A stretch of DNA of 64,000 nucleotides from Paracoccus zhejiangensis (GTDB lineage Bacteria > Pseudomonadota > Alphaproteobacteria > Rhodobacterales > Rhodobacteraceae): contig NZ_CP025430.1 in NCBI RefSeq assembly GCF_002847445.1, forward strand, positions 930,001 through 994,000, in the 5' to 3' direction. Each line of letters opens with the position of its first letter. Within the stretch, counting starts at the first letter, position 1. Made by a program: the position numbers and the translations under genes. The notes below the pieces were generated by a model. The model did no database searches, was not told the DNA's origin, and saw nothing but the letters and a program-made list of their open reading frames with translations. Of the stretch, positions 20,540 through 30,783 are shown piece by piece.

Positions 20540-20920
20540 ATGACCGCCATGCCCAATATCATCGCCTTCCGCCCGCTGCCGGTGGACCAGCCGCTGCGCC
20601 GCCCGTCGATCCTGATCCGCGCCGCGCGGGCCGGCCAGGCGGGCTGGCGGCGCAGCCGCGATCTGCCGCGCCTGTTGCGCAGCGACACCTGCCCGCGCCC
20701 GGGTTCGGCCCTGCCACGGCTGCGCGCGGAAGAGGCGCAGATGGATGTCGCCCGAAAGGAGGGCGATGCCGGCTATGACCTGCAGCGTCACGTGTTGCTG
20801 ATGATCGCGATCCTGGCCGAGATGCGTGCCGCCGTCGCCGAAACCTCGGCGGCGGTCGCGATTCCCGGCATCCGCGCCGCGATCAGCGCCCGCGGAACAG
20901 CGATCCCAGCACGCCCCTGA
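20540..20920 (+). CDS. DUF6477 family protein
   Basis: Small basic protein of 126 residues. RRPSILIRAARAGQAGWRRSRDLPRLLR and the later AGYDLQRHVLLMIAILAEMR fit the DUF6477 family of Rhodobacteraceae, whose function is unknown. No signal peptide or membrane segment is apparent. The last 38 bp overlap the end of the convergent ATPase gene, and the C-terminal IPGIRAAISARGTAIPARP is encoded in that overlap. Confidence 0.65.
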   Translation: MTAMPNIIAFRPLPVDQPLRRPSILIRAARAGQAGWRRSRDLPRLLRSDTCPRPGSALPRLRAEEAQMDVARKEGDAGYDLQRHVLLMIAILAEMRAAVAETSAAVAIPGIRAAISARGTAIPARP

Positions 20921-22475
20921 CCAGCGCCTGCCCGGATTTGGACCCGAGCTGGCGCGCAAGGCTTTTGCCGAAGACCTCGGCAATGCTGTCCGACCGCGAG
21001 GAGCGGCTGGAACTGCCGCCGCTGCTGCGCGCGCGCGAGGTTTCCTTGATCTGGATGTCGGGATTATAGCGGCGCGCCTGCTTGAACTCCTTGTCCATCT
21101 GCCACAGGTCCGCGTCATTGCCCGCCGCCCCCGCCTCGGCGCTTTCCTTGGCCGCCTCTTCCGCGCGTTTGGCGAGAATTTCCTGCGCCGATTCGCGGTT
21201 CAGCACCTTGTCGTATTTCATCCCCATGGTGGAATTGGCCATGACCGCCTGCCGCTCGGCATCGGTGATCGGGCCAAGCTGGCTGAAGGGCGGGCGGATC
21301 AGCGTGCGCTGCGCCATGCCCGGGACGCCCTTGTTCTCCAGCAGAGAGGTCACCGCCTCACCGGTGCCCACCGCCTGGATCGCCTCGGCAATGTCGAACT
21401 CGGGGTTCGGGCGATAGTTTTCCGCCGCCATGCGCAGCGCCTTCTGGTCCTTGGCGGTAAAGGCGCGCAGCGCGTGCTGGACGCGGTTGCCCAATTGCCC
21501 CAGCACATCCTCGGGCACGTCGGCGGGGTTCTGGCTGATGAACCAGACGCTGACACCTTTCGAGCGGATCAGCCGCGCCACCTGTTCGACCTTGTCGGTC
21601 AGGGCCTTGGGCGCGTCGTCGAACAGAAGATGCGCCTCGTCGAAGAAGAAGGCGGCCTTGGGCTTGTCGGGATCGCCCACCTCGGGCAGCTGCTCGAAAA
21701 GCTCGCTCAGAAGCCACAGGAGGAAGGTCGAATAGAGCCGCGGCGCGTTCATCAGCTTCTCGGCGGCGAGGATGTTGATCATCCCCTTGCCCGAGGCATC
21801 GACGCGCAGGATGTCCGACAGTTCCAGCGCCGGCTCGCCGAACAGCTTGTCGCCGCCCTCGTTCTCAAGGACCAGCAGCGACCGCTGGATCGCACCGACG
21901 CTGGCAGGGCTGATATTCCCGTATTGCCCCGTCAGTTCGCCGGAATTTTCGTCAAGCCAGGCCAGCATCGCGCGGAGGTCGGCCATGTCGGCCAGGGCGA
22001 GCCCCTGTTCGTCGGCAATGCGGAAGGCGATGTTCAGCACCCCTTCCTGCGCATCGCTGAGGCCCAAGAGGCGCGACAGCAGCAGCGGCCCCATCTCGGC
22101 CGGCGTGGTGCGGACCGGATGGCCCTTTTCGCCCCAGATGTCCCAGAAGGTGACCGGAAACTGCTGGTAATCCATCGTCAGCCCGATCTGGGTGGCGCGT
22201 TTCTGGAAGGCCTCGTTCAGTTTCGATTCGGTGCTGCCCGGTTTCGCCAGTCCCGAAAGATCACCCTTCACATCGGCCAGGAACACCGGCACCCCGGCCT
22301 TGGACAAGGTTTCGGCCAGCGTCTGCAGCGTCACCGTCTTGCCGGTGCCGGTCGCCCCGGCGATCAGCCCGTGGCGGTTGGCGTATTTGAGCAGCAGGTT
22401 CTGCGCCTGCGCGTAATCCGCACCGCCCCCGCCCACGAAAGCCGTGCCCGCCTCGAGATCCAGAATATCGGCCAT
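20883..22475 (-). CDS. HerA-like ATPase, DUF853 (YjgR) family
   Basis: 530-residue P-loop ATPase of the FtsK-HerA superfamily. Walker A GATGTGKT is at about residues 39-46 and Walker B with acidic residues is AFFFDEAHLLF. Both fit the DUF853 helicase-like family (E. coli YjgR). The family is widespread, but its biological role is not established. The C-terminus has a Ser/Arg-rich low-complexity stretch (RARSSGGSSSRSSRSDS). It is single, with no NurA-type nuclease partner nearby, which argues against a HerA-NurA repair pair. Confidence 0.85.
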   Translation of the reverse strand: MADILDLEAGTAFVGGGGADYAQAQNLLLKYANRHGLIAGATGTGKTVTLQTLAETLSKAGVPVFLADVKGDLSGLAKPGSTESKLNEAFQKRATQIGLTMDYQQFPVTFWDIWGEKGHPVRTTPAEMGPLLLSRLLGLSDAQEGVLNIAFRIADEQGLALADMADLRAMLAWLDENSGELTGQYGNISPASVGAIQRSLLVLENEGGDKLFGEPALELSDILRVDASGKGMINILAAEKLMNAPRLYSTFLLWLLSELFEQLPEVGDPDKPKAAFFFDEAHLLFDDAPKALTDKVEQVARLIRSKGVSVWFISQNPADVPEDVLGQLGNRVQHALRAFTAKDQKALRMAAENYRPNPEFDIAEAIQAVGTGEAVTSLLENKGVPGMAQRTLIRPPFSQLGPITDAERQAVMANSTMGMKYDKVLNRESAQEILAKRAEEAAKESAEAGAAGNDADLWQMDKEFKQARRYNPDIQIKETSRARSSGGSSSRSSRSDSIAEVFGKSLARQLGSKSGQALVRGVLGSLFRGR

Positions 22476-22670
22476 CTGCCTGTCCTTCCCTGTCGTCTTT
22501 CAGCCGCTTATGCCAGACTTCCGCCGCGCAGGTGAAGCCTTGACGCGCAGAAGCCCGTCACGGCGCCCGGCCTTGACGATTTCGACATTTCCCGGCGGGC
22601 TTTCGCGGTGAAGTCCTTGACCGCCCGGGCGGGCTGGGAAACTGTAGCCCAACCCCGCCGGAAAGCCCCC

Positions 22671-23881
22671 ATGCGCGTCGCCTACCTGATTAACCAGTAT
22701 CCCAAGGTCAGCCACAGTTTCATCCGTCGCGAGATCCTTGCGCTGGAACGTCAGGGAGTCAGCGTGCATCGGATGGCGCTGCGTGGCTGGGATGCCGAAG
22801 TGGTCGATCCCGAGGATCGCGACGAACAGGCGCGCACCTCCTATACCCTGCAGGGCGGTCTGCGGCCGCTGGCGGGGTCGGTGTGGCGCCGTTTGCGCCG
22901 CGATCCGCGTGGGCTGTGGCGCGCGTTCCGCGCAGCCAGCGCCATGTCGCGGAACGGCGTGCGACCCTGGCCCTATCACATGGTCTATGTCGCCCATGCC
23001 TGCCGGATCATGGACTGGCTCGAGGTCGAACCGGCCGGCCACCTGCACGCCCATTTCGGCACCAACACCGCCGAAATCGCGCGACTGGTGAATATTCTCG
23101 GCGGGCCGGGCTACAGTTTCACCGTACATGGTCCCGAGGAATTCGACAATCCCGTGGGGCTGCATCTGGGCGGCAAGCTGGCCTCGGCCGGATTCTGCGC
23201 CACCGTCAGCAGCTATGGCCGGTCGCAGATGTATCGTTGGGCATCGGCGGGAGACTGGGCCAAGGTAAAGGTCGTCCATTGCGGACTGGACCTGAGCCGT
23301 TGGGCCGATCCCCTGCCCCTGCCCCCGGGTCCCTTCCACATGGTCGCCGTCGGCCGTTTCGCCGAGCAGAAGGGGTTCGGCCTCCTGATCCGCGGCTTTG
23401 CACCTGCCTGGCGGCGCGAACCCTCGCTGCGCCTGTCGCTTGTCGGCGATGGCGAGTTGCGGCCAGCAATCGAGGCGATGATCGCCGCCGAGGGCATGGG
23501 TGACGCGGTCCGCATCCTCGGCTGGCAGGACGAGGCCGGCGTCCTAGCCGCCATCGACAGCGCCCATGCCCTTGTCGCGCCCAGTTTCGCCGAGGGACTG
23601 CCGGTGGTCATCATGGAGGCCATGGCTCGGGCGCGGCCCATCATCGCCACTTATATCGCCGGCATCCCCGAGCTGGTGCGCCCCGGGTCCGAGGGATGGC
23701 TGGTGCCGGCCGGCGATGCCGATGCGCTGGCCGAGGTGATGCTGGCCGCCGCCGCGACCGATCCCGGTGACCTCGCGCAGATGGGTCAGACGGCGCGGGC
23801 GCGGGTCGTTGCCCGCCACGATGTTGACGTTTCGGCCGCAAAGCTCGCCGAACTGTTCTCGCAGGGTCTGAAGGGGGGCGG

Positions 23882-23885
<4 letters not shown>
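22671..23885 (+). CDS. Glycosyltransferase family 4 protein
   Basis: 404 residues, GT-B fold retaining glycosyltransferase. The C-terminal donor-binding domain shows the family EX7E motif in FAEGLPVVIMEAMARARPIIAT and a final GSEGWLVPAGDADALAEVM. The N-terminal MRVAYLINQYPKVSHSFIRREI resembles enzymes of exopolysaccharide (colanic acid type) synthesis. ATG 22671 is chosen because homology begins there. The next gene, galE, overlaps by ATGA and would supply UDP-galactose, so the pair probably acts on a surface polysaccharide or glycolipid. Confidence 0.88.
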
Positions 23886-24892
<1,007 letters not shown>

Positions 24893-25011
24893 TTTCGCCA
24901 CCGAATACACGCAACGCGCGAATTTAATGGGAACTGTTAACCTTTCCTTGCTATGATCAAGGGGTCGGGGCCAGCACCTGCCGGTCACGACTCTTCCTCC
25001 CTGTTGGACTA

Positions 25012-25038
25012 GCCGCGCCCTCGGGCGCGGCCTTTTTT
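25012..25038 (+). terminator. Rho-independent terminator
   Basis: 9-bp GC stem (25012-25020 / 25023-25031) followed by TTTTTT, 120 bp after galE. It ends either galE or a short RNA starting near 24960. Confidence 0.85.
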
Positions 25039-25149
25039 GTGATCGCACATGTCTGTTTGACCTGTTGACGGATCACGCCCCTGGGACTAGCTTGCGGCTC
25101 AATGATGACCGGCCAGTCCGGCAGGGAGACACGCCACACAGCGTGAGAG

Positions 25150-25182
25150 GGGTCGCGGCATTGTCGCGGCCCTTTTAGTTTT
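25150..25182 (+). terminator. Rho-independent terminator
   Basis: GGGTCGCGGC / GTCGCGGCCC stem with an ATT loop, then TTTTAGTTTT. No ORF precedes it after terminator 1, so it has no protein-coding gene to end. Confidence 0.75.
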
Positions 25183-25350
25183 GGGCGGCTTGCAGCCCGT
25201 CCGACCCGCACCGGCGGCATTTCGCGTTGCGCCCCCGGGCCGGATCGGGTTCAACGCATGGTGACCCGGGCCGCGCGCGATGCGCGCTGACATTCAGGAA
25301 ATCCCGTGGTAAGTCGCGTTCAAAGTTCTGGAAAAGGGAATAAATCCACC

Positions 25351-26268
25351 ATGGCTTACAAGAGTTCTTCGGCCCTACTGGCCGCCATCCTGCTGATGGC
25401 GGGGCCTGCTCTGGCGCAGGAAGCGGCGCCGACCACCCAGCCCGAGACCGCAGCGCCGGAAGCCGCCGCGCCGGCAGCCGACGCTGCCGCGAGCGCCGAA
25501 GCACCCGCCGCAGCGGAACAGGCCGAGGCCGCGGTCGATGGCGCCACGGCCGAGGCAACCGAGGCGGCGACTGACGCCACCACCGAGGCCCCTGCTGCGG
25601 ATGCAGCCGCCGCGGCCGATGCCGCTGCTGCACCTGCCGCAGATGCCGCAGCCGCACCCGCGGAAGCTCCGGCAGCCGATGCCGCCTCGGCCGAGCCGCA
25701 GGTCGGCGCCTATTACCTCAAGGCGACCCATGGCGACTGGACCATCCGTTGCATCAAGGCCCAGGAAGGCCAGCCCGATCCCTGCGAGCTCTACCAGCTT
25801 CTGAAAGACGGCGAGGGCAATTCGGTCGCCGAGGTCACCATGATCCCGCTGAGCCAGGGTGAGGCCGCCGCCGGCGCCACCATCGTCGCGCCGCTGGAAA
25901 CCGACCTGGTGCGCGGTCTTGGCCTCAAGATCGACAGCGCCGCCCCCCGTGGCTATCCGTTCAACTTCTGTGCCCCGGTCGGCTGCGTCTCGCGCATGGG
26001 CTTCGACGCGGCGGGCCTGAACGGCCTCAAGCGCGGCAATGCCGCCACCGTCTCGCTGCTGCCCTTCGCCGGTGATCCGGAAAACCCGGTCGAGCTGCCG
26101 ATGTCGCTCGCGGGCTTCACCGCCGCCTTCACCGAGCTCGAGGGCATTGCCAAGGAGGCGCAGGAACAGCTGGCCGCACAGGCCGAAGCCGCCCCTGCCG
26201 CCGAAGCCCCTGCCGAAGCGCCCGCCGCTGAGGCCCCGGCTGAAGGCGAGGCCGCCCCGGCCAACTGA
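25351..26268 (+). CDS. Invasion-associated locus B (IalB) family protein
   Basis: 305 residues with a Sec signal peptide (ending near ALAQEAAP), so periplasmic or envelope. The core (residues 125-255) is an IalB domain: THGDWTIRCIKAQEGQPDPCELYQLL and a second cysteine pair in NFCAPVGCVSRMG, probably two disulfides. The role of the family is not settled; the name comes from Bartonella. On both sides of the core are Ala/Pro/Glu/Asp-rich low-complexity stretches (residues 24-120 and 265-305), which make this member longer than usual. I chose ATG 25351 because the signal peptide starts there. It is monocistronic, with a strong terminator after it. Confidence 0.85.
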   Translation: MAYKSSSALLAAILLMAGPALAQEAAPTTQPETAAPEAAAPAADAAASAEAPAAAEQAEAAVDGATAEATEAATDATTEAPAADAAAAADAAAAPAADAAAAPAEAPAADAASAEPQVGAYYLKATHGDWTIRCIKAQEGQPDPCELYQLLKDGEGNSVAEVTMIPLSQGEAAAGATIVAPLETDLVRGLGLKIDSAAPRGYPFNFCAPVGCVSRMGFDAAGLNGLKRGNAATVSLLPFAGDPENPVELPMSLAGFTAAFTELEGIAKEAQEQLAAQAEAAPAAEAPAEAPAAEAPAEGEAAPAN

Positions 26269-26294
26269 TCCGCAACAGCGGTCTGAGATCAGAG

Positions 26295-26323
26295 AGCCGC
26301 GCCCCACCGGGCGCGGCTTTTTT
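26295..26323 (+). terminator. Rho-independent terminator of the IalB gene
   Basis: Perfect 10-bp stem AGCCGCGCCC / GGGCGCGGCT (26295-26304 with 26309-26318), CACC loop, followed by five more T. Confidence 0.9.
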
Positions 26324-26353
26324 CTTAGGCCACATCGCGTGGTGCTGCCCCGC

Positions 26354-27796
26354 CTACTCCACCACCGGCAACAACTTGTTCACCGAGTCTTTTGCGTCGC
26401 CGTAGAACATGCGGGTGTTGTCCTTGAAGAACAGCGGGTTCTCGATGCCGGAATAGCCGGTGCCCTGGCCGCGCTTGCTGACGAAGACCTGCTTGGCTTT
26501 CCAGACCTCGAGCACCGGCATGCCGGCGATCGGGCTGTTCGGGTCGTCCTGCGCTGCCGGGTTCACGATGTCGTTCGAGCCGATGATGATCACGACATCG
26601 GTCGAGGGGAAATCCTCGTTGATCTCGTCCATCTCCAGCACGATGTCATAGGGCACCTTGGCCTCGGCCAGGAGCACGTTCATGTGCCCGGGCAGACGCC
26701 CCGCCACCGGGTGGATGGCGAAACGCACCTCTTTCCCGGCCGCGCGCAGCTTGCGGGTCAGTTCCGAGACCGGCCCCTGGGCCTGCGCCACCGCCATGCC
26801 ATAGCCCGGCACGATGATGACCGAGTCGGCCTCGTTCAGCGCCGAGGCCACGCCATCGGCATCGATCGCCACCTGCTCGCCCGAGATCTCGGCCGCCGGC
26901 CCGGTCTCGCCGCCGAAGCCGCCGAGGATCACGCTGACGAAGTTGCGGTTCATCGCCTTGCACATGATATAGCTGAGGATCGCACCGGAAGAACCCACCA
27001 GCGCCCCGGTCACGATCAAGAGGTCATTCGACAGGGTGAAGCCGATCGCCGCCGCCGCCCAGCCCGAATAGCTGTTCAGCATCGACACCACCACCGGCAT
27101 GTCGGCGCCGCCGATGCCCATGATCAGGTGATAACCGATGAAGAAGGCCAGAAGCATGATCAGGACCAGCCAGAACACCCCCGGGCCGATATCGGCGCAG
27201 TAGAGCAGGCCGAGGACCAGCGAAGCAGCCGCCGCGGCGGCGTTCAGGAAATGCCCGCCCGGCAGCTTCTTCGGCGTGCCGCTGATCCGTCCGGCCAGCT
27301 TGCCGAAGGCCACGATCGAGCCGGTGAAGGTCACCGCGCCGATGAACACGCCGAGGAAGACCTCGATCTGCAGCATGTTCAGTTCCGCCGGGGTCTTGTG
27401 GGTCAGGACCTCGGCAAAGCCGCGGAACTGCTCGGTCGAGCCGTCGCGCAGCGCGCGCATCACCCGGCCCATCTCCAGCTGGGCGTTGAAGCCGACGAAG
27501 ACCGCGGCAAGGCCGACAAGGCTGTGCATCGCCGCGACCAGCTGCGGCATCTCGGTCATCTGTACCCGCTTGGCCACGACCCAGCCGATGGCGCCACCGG
27601 CGGCGATCATGATCAGCGACAGAAGCCAGTTGCCCGAACCCGGGCCAAACAGCGTGGCGACAACCGCCAGCGCCATGCCGACGATGCCGTACCAGATCGC
27701 CCGCTTGGCGCTTTCCTGTCCCGACAGCCCGCCGAGCGAGAGGATGAACAGGATGGCGGCAACCACGTAGGCGGCAGTGGTGAATCCGTATTCCAT
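26354..27796 (-). CDS. pntB: NAD(P) transhydrogenase, beta subunit
   Basis: Membrane subunit with the NADP(H)-binding domain of the proton-translocating transhydrogenase. With PntA it makes NADPH from NADH using the proton gradient. ATG 27796 (480 residues) is preceded by AAGGAGGGG; the open frame upstream of it is spurious. The N-terminal half has many membrane segments. The C-terminal domain carries [10 protein letters not shown] and the [20 protein letters not shown] region typical of PntB. It is the last gene of the serine-cycle run, 10 bp after pntA, and fits a need for NADPH during C1 growth. Confidence 0.95.
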   Translation of the reverse strand: MEYGFTTAAYVVAAILFILSLGGLSGQESAKRAIWYGIVGMALAVVATLFGPGSGNWLLSLIMIAAGGAIGWVVAKRVQMTEMPQLVAAMHSLVGLAAVFVGFNAQLEMGRVMRALRDGSTEQFRGFAEVLTHKTPAELNMLQIEVFLGVFIGAVTFTGSIVAFGKLAGRISGTPKKLPGGHFLNAAAAAASLVLGLLYCADIGPGVFWLVLIMLLAFFIGYHLIMGIGGADMPVVVSMLNSYSGWAAAAIGFTLSNDLLIVTGALVGSSGAILSYIMCKAMNRNFVSVILGGFGGETGPAAEISGEQVAIDADGVASALNEADSVIIVPGYGMAVAQAQGPVSELTRKLRAAGKEVRFAIHPVAGRLPGHMNVLLAEAKVPYDIVLEMDEINEDFPSTDVVIIIGSNDIVNPAAQDDPNSPIAGMPVLEVWKAKQVFVSKRGQGTGYSGIENPLFFKDNTRMFYGDAKDSVNKLLPVVE

Positions 27797-27806
27797 GATC
27801 CCCTCC

Positions 27807-29381
27807 TTACGATTTCTGGAACATGGCGAGCATGCGCCGGGTGACCATGAAGCCACCGAAGATGTTGACCCCGGCCATCAGCACGGACAGCGCCGCGAGG
27901 ATCAGCACCAGCCAGGAGCCCGAGCCGATCTGCATCAGCGCGCCCAGGATGATGATCGAGCTGATCGCGTTGGTGATCGCCATCAAGGGCGTGTGCAGCG
28001 AATGCGCGACGTTCCAGATCACCCGGAAGCCCACGAAACAGGCCAGCACGAAGACGATGAAATGCGACATGAAGCTGGCCGGCGCGACGAGGCCGATGAG
28101 CAAGAGCAGCAGGCCGCCCCCGCCCAAGAGCATCAGCTGGCTGCGGGTCTCGGCCTTGAAGGCGGCGGCCTCGGCGGCGCGGCGCTCCTCGGGCGTCAGC
28201 TCCTTCTTCTTCTCCTTCGGCTTCTGCGCCGCGATGGCCGCGATCTTCGGCGGCGGCGGCGGGTAGGTGATGGCGTGGTCATGGGTCACCGTGGCGCCCC
28301 GGATCACGTCATCCTCCATGTTATGGGCGATGACCCCGTCCTTCTTCGGCGTCAGGTCGGCCATGAAATGGCGGATATTGTTGCCGTAAAGCTCGGAGGA
28401 CTGCGCCCCCATGCGGCTGGGGAAATCGGTATAGCCGATGATGACGACACCGTTCTCGGTCACGATGCGCTCATCCGGCACCGTCAGGTCGCAGTTGCCG
28501 CCGCGCTCGGCGGCCAGGTCGACAATGACCGAACCGGTCTTCATTGCCGCCACCATGTCGGCGGTCCAGAGCTTCGGCGCATCGCGGCCCGGGATCAGCG
28601 CCGTGGTGATGACGATGTCCATCTGCGGCGCCAGTTCGCGGAACCTGGCCAGCTGCGCCTCGCGGAACTCCGGGCTCGAGGGCGCGGCATAGCCACCCGT
28701 CGCGGCGCCGTCGGTCTGCGCCTCGGAGAAGTCGAGATAGACGAACTCGGCCCCCATCGACTCGATCTGCTCGGCCACTTCGGGCCGCACGTCGAAGGCA
28801 TAGACCTGCGCGCCAAGCGACACGGCAGCCCCGATCGAGGCGAGGCCCGCGACCCCTGCCCCGACGACCAGCACCTTGGCCGGCGGCACCTTGCCCGCCG
28901 CCGTCACCTGCCCGGTGAAGAAGCGACCGAAATTGTTCGCCGCCTCGATCACCGCGCGGTAGCCGGCGATATTGGCCATCGAGCTCAGCGCATCCATCTT
29001 CTGCGCCCGGCTGATCCGCGGCACCATGTCCATGGCGATGGCGGTGACGCCCTGGTCCTTGGCCTGTTCCAAGAGCGCGGCGCTTTGGGCCGGGTAGAAG
29101 AACGAGATGACCGTCTGGCCCTCGCGCATCTGCCCGATCTCGCCCTCGGACGGCGGACGCACCTTGGCCACCACATCCACCGCGCCGATCAGGTCGGCAG
29201 CCGAAGCCTCGACCGTCACGCCGGCGCGGCGGTAATCCTCGTCCGAAAAACCCGCAGCCTTCCCGGCCCCGGCCTCGACATATACCTCATGCCCCAGCTT
29301 CTGCAGATGCGCCGCAGACGACGGTGTCACCGCAACGCGCGCCTCGCCCTCCTGGGTCTCTCTCAAGGCACCAATCTTCAT
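27807..29381 (-). CDS. pntA: NAD(P) transhydrogenase, alpha subunit
   Basis: 524 residues: the NAD(H)-binding domain (alanine dehydrogenase/PNT fold, with [17 protein letters not shown]) followed by a linker and about four C-terminal membrane segments. The unsplit form is like E. coli PntA; some alphaproteobacteria have it split in two. The linker has PPPPPK and a charged [21 protein letters not shown] stretch. It starts 85 bp after glyA, with AGAAGGAAG before the ATG. A hairpin lies in that gap, but no terminator T-run does, so read-through from the serine-cycle genes is likely. Confidence 0.95.
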   Translation of the reverse strand: MKIGALRETQEGEARVAVTPSSAAHLQKLGHEVYVEAGAGKAAGFSDEDYRRAGVTVEASAADLIGAVDVVAKVRPPSEGEIGQMREGQTVISFFYPAQSAALLEQAKDQGVTAIAMDMVPRISRAQKMDALSSMANIAGYRAVIEAANNFGRFFTGQVTAAGKVPPAKVLVVGAGVAGLASIGAAVSLGAQVYAFDVRPEVAEQIESMGAEFVYLDFSEAQTDGAATGGYAAPSSPEFREAQLARFRELAPQMDIVITTALIPGRDAPKLWTADMVAAMKTGSVIVDLAAERGGNCDLTVPDERIVTENGVVIIGYTDFPSRMGAQSSELYGNNIRHFMADLTPKKDGVIAHNMEDDVIRGATVTHDHAITYPPPPPKIAAIAAQKPKEKKKELTPEERRAAEAAAFKAETRSQLMLLGGGGLLLLLIGLVAPASFMSHFIVFVLACFVGFRVIWNVAHSLHTPLMAITNAISSIIILGALMQIGSGSWLVLILAALSVLMAGVNIFGGFMVTRRMLAMFQKS

Positions 29382-29429
29382 CCGGCTTCCTTCTCGCTGC
29401 CGCCTCGGTTCTGTCAGGTGTGAATGGGG

Positions 29430-29458
29430 CCGGCGCGCCAGCCCTAGCCGCGCGCCGG
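29430..29458 (-). other. Intercistronic hairpin between glyA and pntA
   Basis: 9-bp stem CCGGCGCGC / GCGCGCCGG with an 11-nt loop. No T-run follows on the minus strand, so it may adjust message stability or partial termination rather than stop transcription. Confidence 0.45.
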
Positions 29459-29466
29459 GTCCGGGC

Positions 29467-30762
29467 TCACAGGTCGGGGTAAAGCGGGAAGCGGGCGCAG
29501 AGCGCCGTGACCTCGGCCTTCACCTTCGCCTCGACGGCGGCATTGCCCTCTTCGCCGTTGGCGGCAAGGCCATCGACCACCTCGATGATCCAGGCCGCGA
29601 TCTGGCGGAACTCGGCCTCGGTGAAGCCGCGCGTGGTGCCGGCGGGGGTGCCGAGGCGCACGCCCGAGGTGATGGTCGGCTTTTCGGTGTCGAAGGGGAT
29701 GCCGTTCTTGTTGCAGGTGATGTTCGCCCGGCCAAGCGCCTTCTCGGTGGCATTGCCCTTGACCCCCTTGGGGCGCAGGTCGACCAGCATGACATGGGTA
29801 TCGGTGCCGCCGGTGACGATGTCGAGCCCGCCGCGCAACAACCCATCGGCCAAGGCCTGCGCGTTCTTCACCACCTGCGCGGCATAAGCCTTGAACTCGG
29901 GCTGCAGCGCCTCGCCGAAGGCCACGGCCTTGGCAGCGATGACATGCATCAGCGGACCGCCCTGGATGCCCGGGAAGATGGCCGAATTGACCTTCTTGGC
30001 GATCTCCTCGGAATTCGTCAGGATCATGCCGCCGCGCGGGCCGCGCAGGGTCTTGTGCGTAGTCGTGGTCACCACATCGGCATGGGGGAAGGGCGAAGGG
30101 TGCTGGCCGCCGGCGACGAGCCCGGCGAAATGCGCCATGTCGACCATGAGGTAGGCGCCCACGCTATCGGCGATCTCGCGGAACTTCTCGAAATCGATGA
30201 TCCGGGGAATGGCCGAACCGCCGGCGATGATCAGCCGGGGGCGATGCTCCTCGGCGAGGTCCGCCACCTGCGCGTAGTCGATGCGGCAATCGGCCTCGCG
30301 CACGCCGTATTGCACCGGGTTGAACCATTTGCCCGACTGGTTCGGTGCCGCGCCATGTGTCAGGTGCCCGCCCGAGGCGAGGTTCATGCCCATGAAGGTA
30401 TCGCCCGGTTTCAGAAGCGCGGTGAACACGCCCTGGTTGGCCTGGCTGCCCGAGTTCGGCTGGACGTTGGCAAATTCGCAGCCGAACATCTGTTTGGCGC
30501 GGGCGATCGCCAGATCCTCGACGATATCGACGTACTCGCAGCCGCCGTAATAACGCCGCCCGGGATAGCCCTCGGCATATTTGTTCGTCAGCACCGAGCC
30601 CTGTGCCTCGAGCACCTCTTCCGAGACGATGTTTTCCGAGGCGATCAGCTCGATCTCGTCGCGCTGGCGGCCCAGTTCCAGCCGGATTGCGCGGTAGATC
30701 TCGGGGTCGCGACGGGCCAGCCGGTCGCTGGTCGAGGCGGTCTCGATGGTGGTGATGTTCAT
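29467..30762 (-). CDS. glyA: Serine hydroxymethyltransferase
   Basis: PLP enzyme that adds the methylene group of methylene-tetrahydrofolate to glycine to make serine, the entry step of the serine cycle. 431 residues. The PLP lysine lies in [16 protein letters not shown]. Conserved [15 protein letters not shown] and [13 protein letters not shown] are present. AAGGAGAACCCC lies before the ATG. It sits 21 bp after ppc in the serine-cycle run; another glyA copy for ordinary folate metabolism may exist elsewhere, which cannot be seen here. Confidence 0.96.
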   Translation of the reverse strand: MNITTIETASTSDRLARRDPEIYRAIRLELGRQRDEIELIASENIVSEEVLEAQGSVLTNKYAEGYPGRRYYGGCEYVDIVEDLAIARAKQMFGCEFANVQPNSGSQANQGVFTALLKPGDTFMGMNLASGGHLTHGAAPNQSGKWFNPVQYGVREADCRIDYAQVADLAEEHRPRLIIAGGSAIPRIIDFEKFREIADSVGAYLMVDMAHFAGLVAGGQHPSPFPHADVVTTTTHKTLRGPRGGMILTNSEEIAKKVNSAIFPGIQGGPLMHVIAAKAVAFGEALQPEFKAYAAQVVKNAQALADGLLRGGLDIVTGGTDTHVMLVDLRPKGVKGNATEKALGRANITCNKNGIPFDTEKPTITSGVRLGTPAGTTRGFTEAEFRQIAAWIIEVVDGLAANGEEGNAAVEAKVKAEVTALCARFPLYPDL

Positions 30763-30783
30763 GGGGTTCTCCTTGGTGATCGG

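Larger units (their letters stand above)
24893..25350 (+). other. 458-bp gene-free stretch with two intrinsic terminators, possible small RNAs
   Basis: No convincing ORF lies between galE and the IalB gene. Terminator 1: GCCGCGCCC (25012-25020) with GGGCGCGGC (25023-25031) followed by TTTTTT. Terminator 2: a 10-bp stem with two G-T pairs, 25150-25159 with 25163-25172, followed by TTTTAGTTTT. Only the first is placed to end galE. Upstream of terminator 1 is TATGAT at 24952-24957, and upstream of terminator 2 is TTGACG followed 16 bp later by CTAGCT. One or two small RNAs of about 80 nt are therefore possible. Confidence 0.5.
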
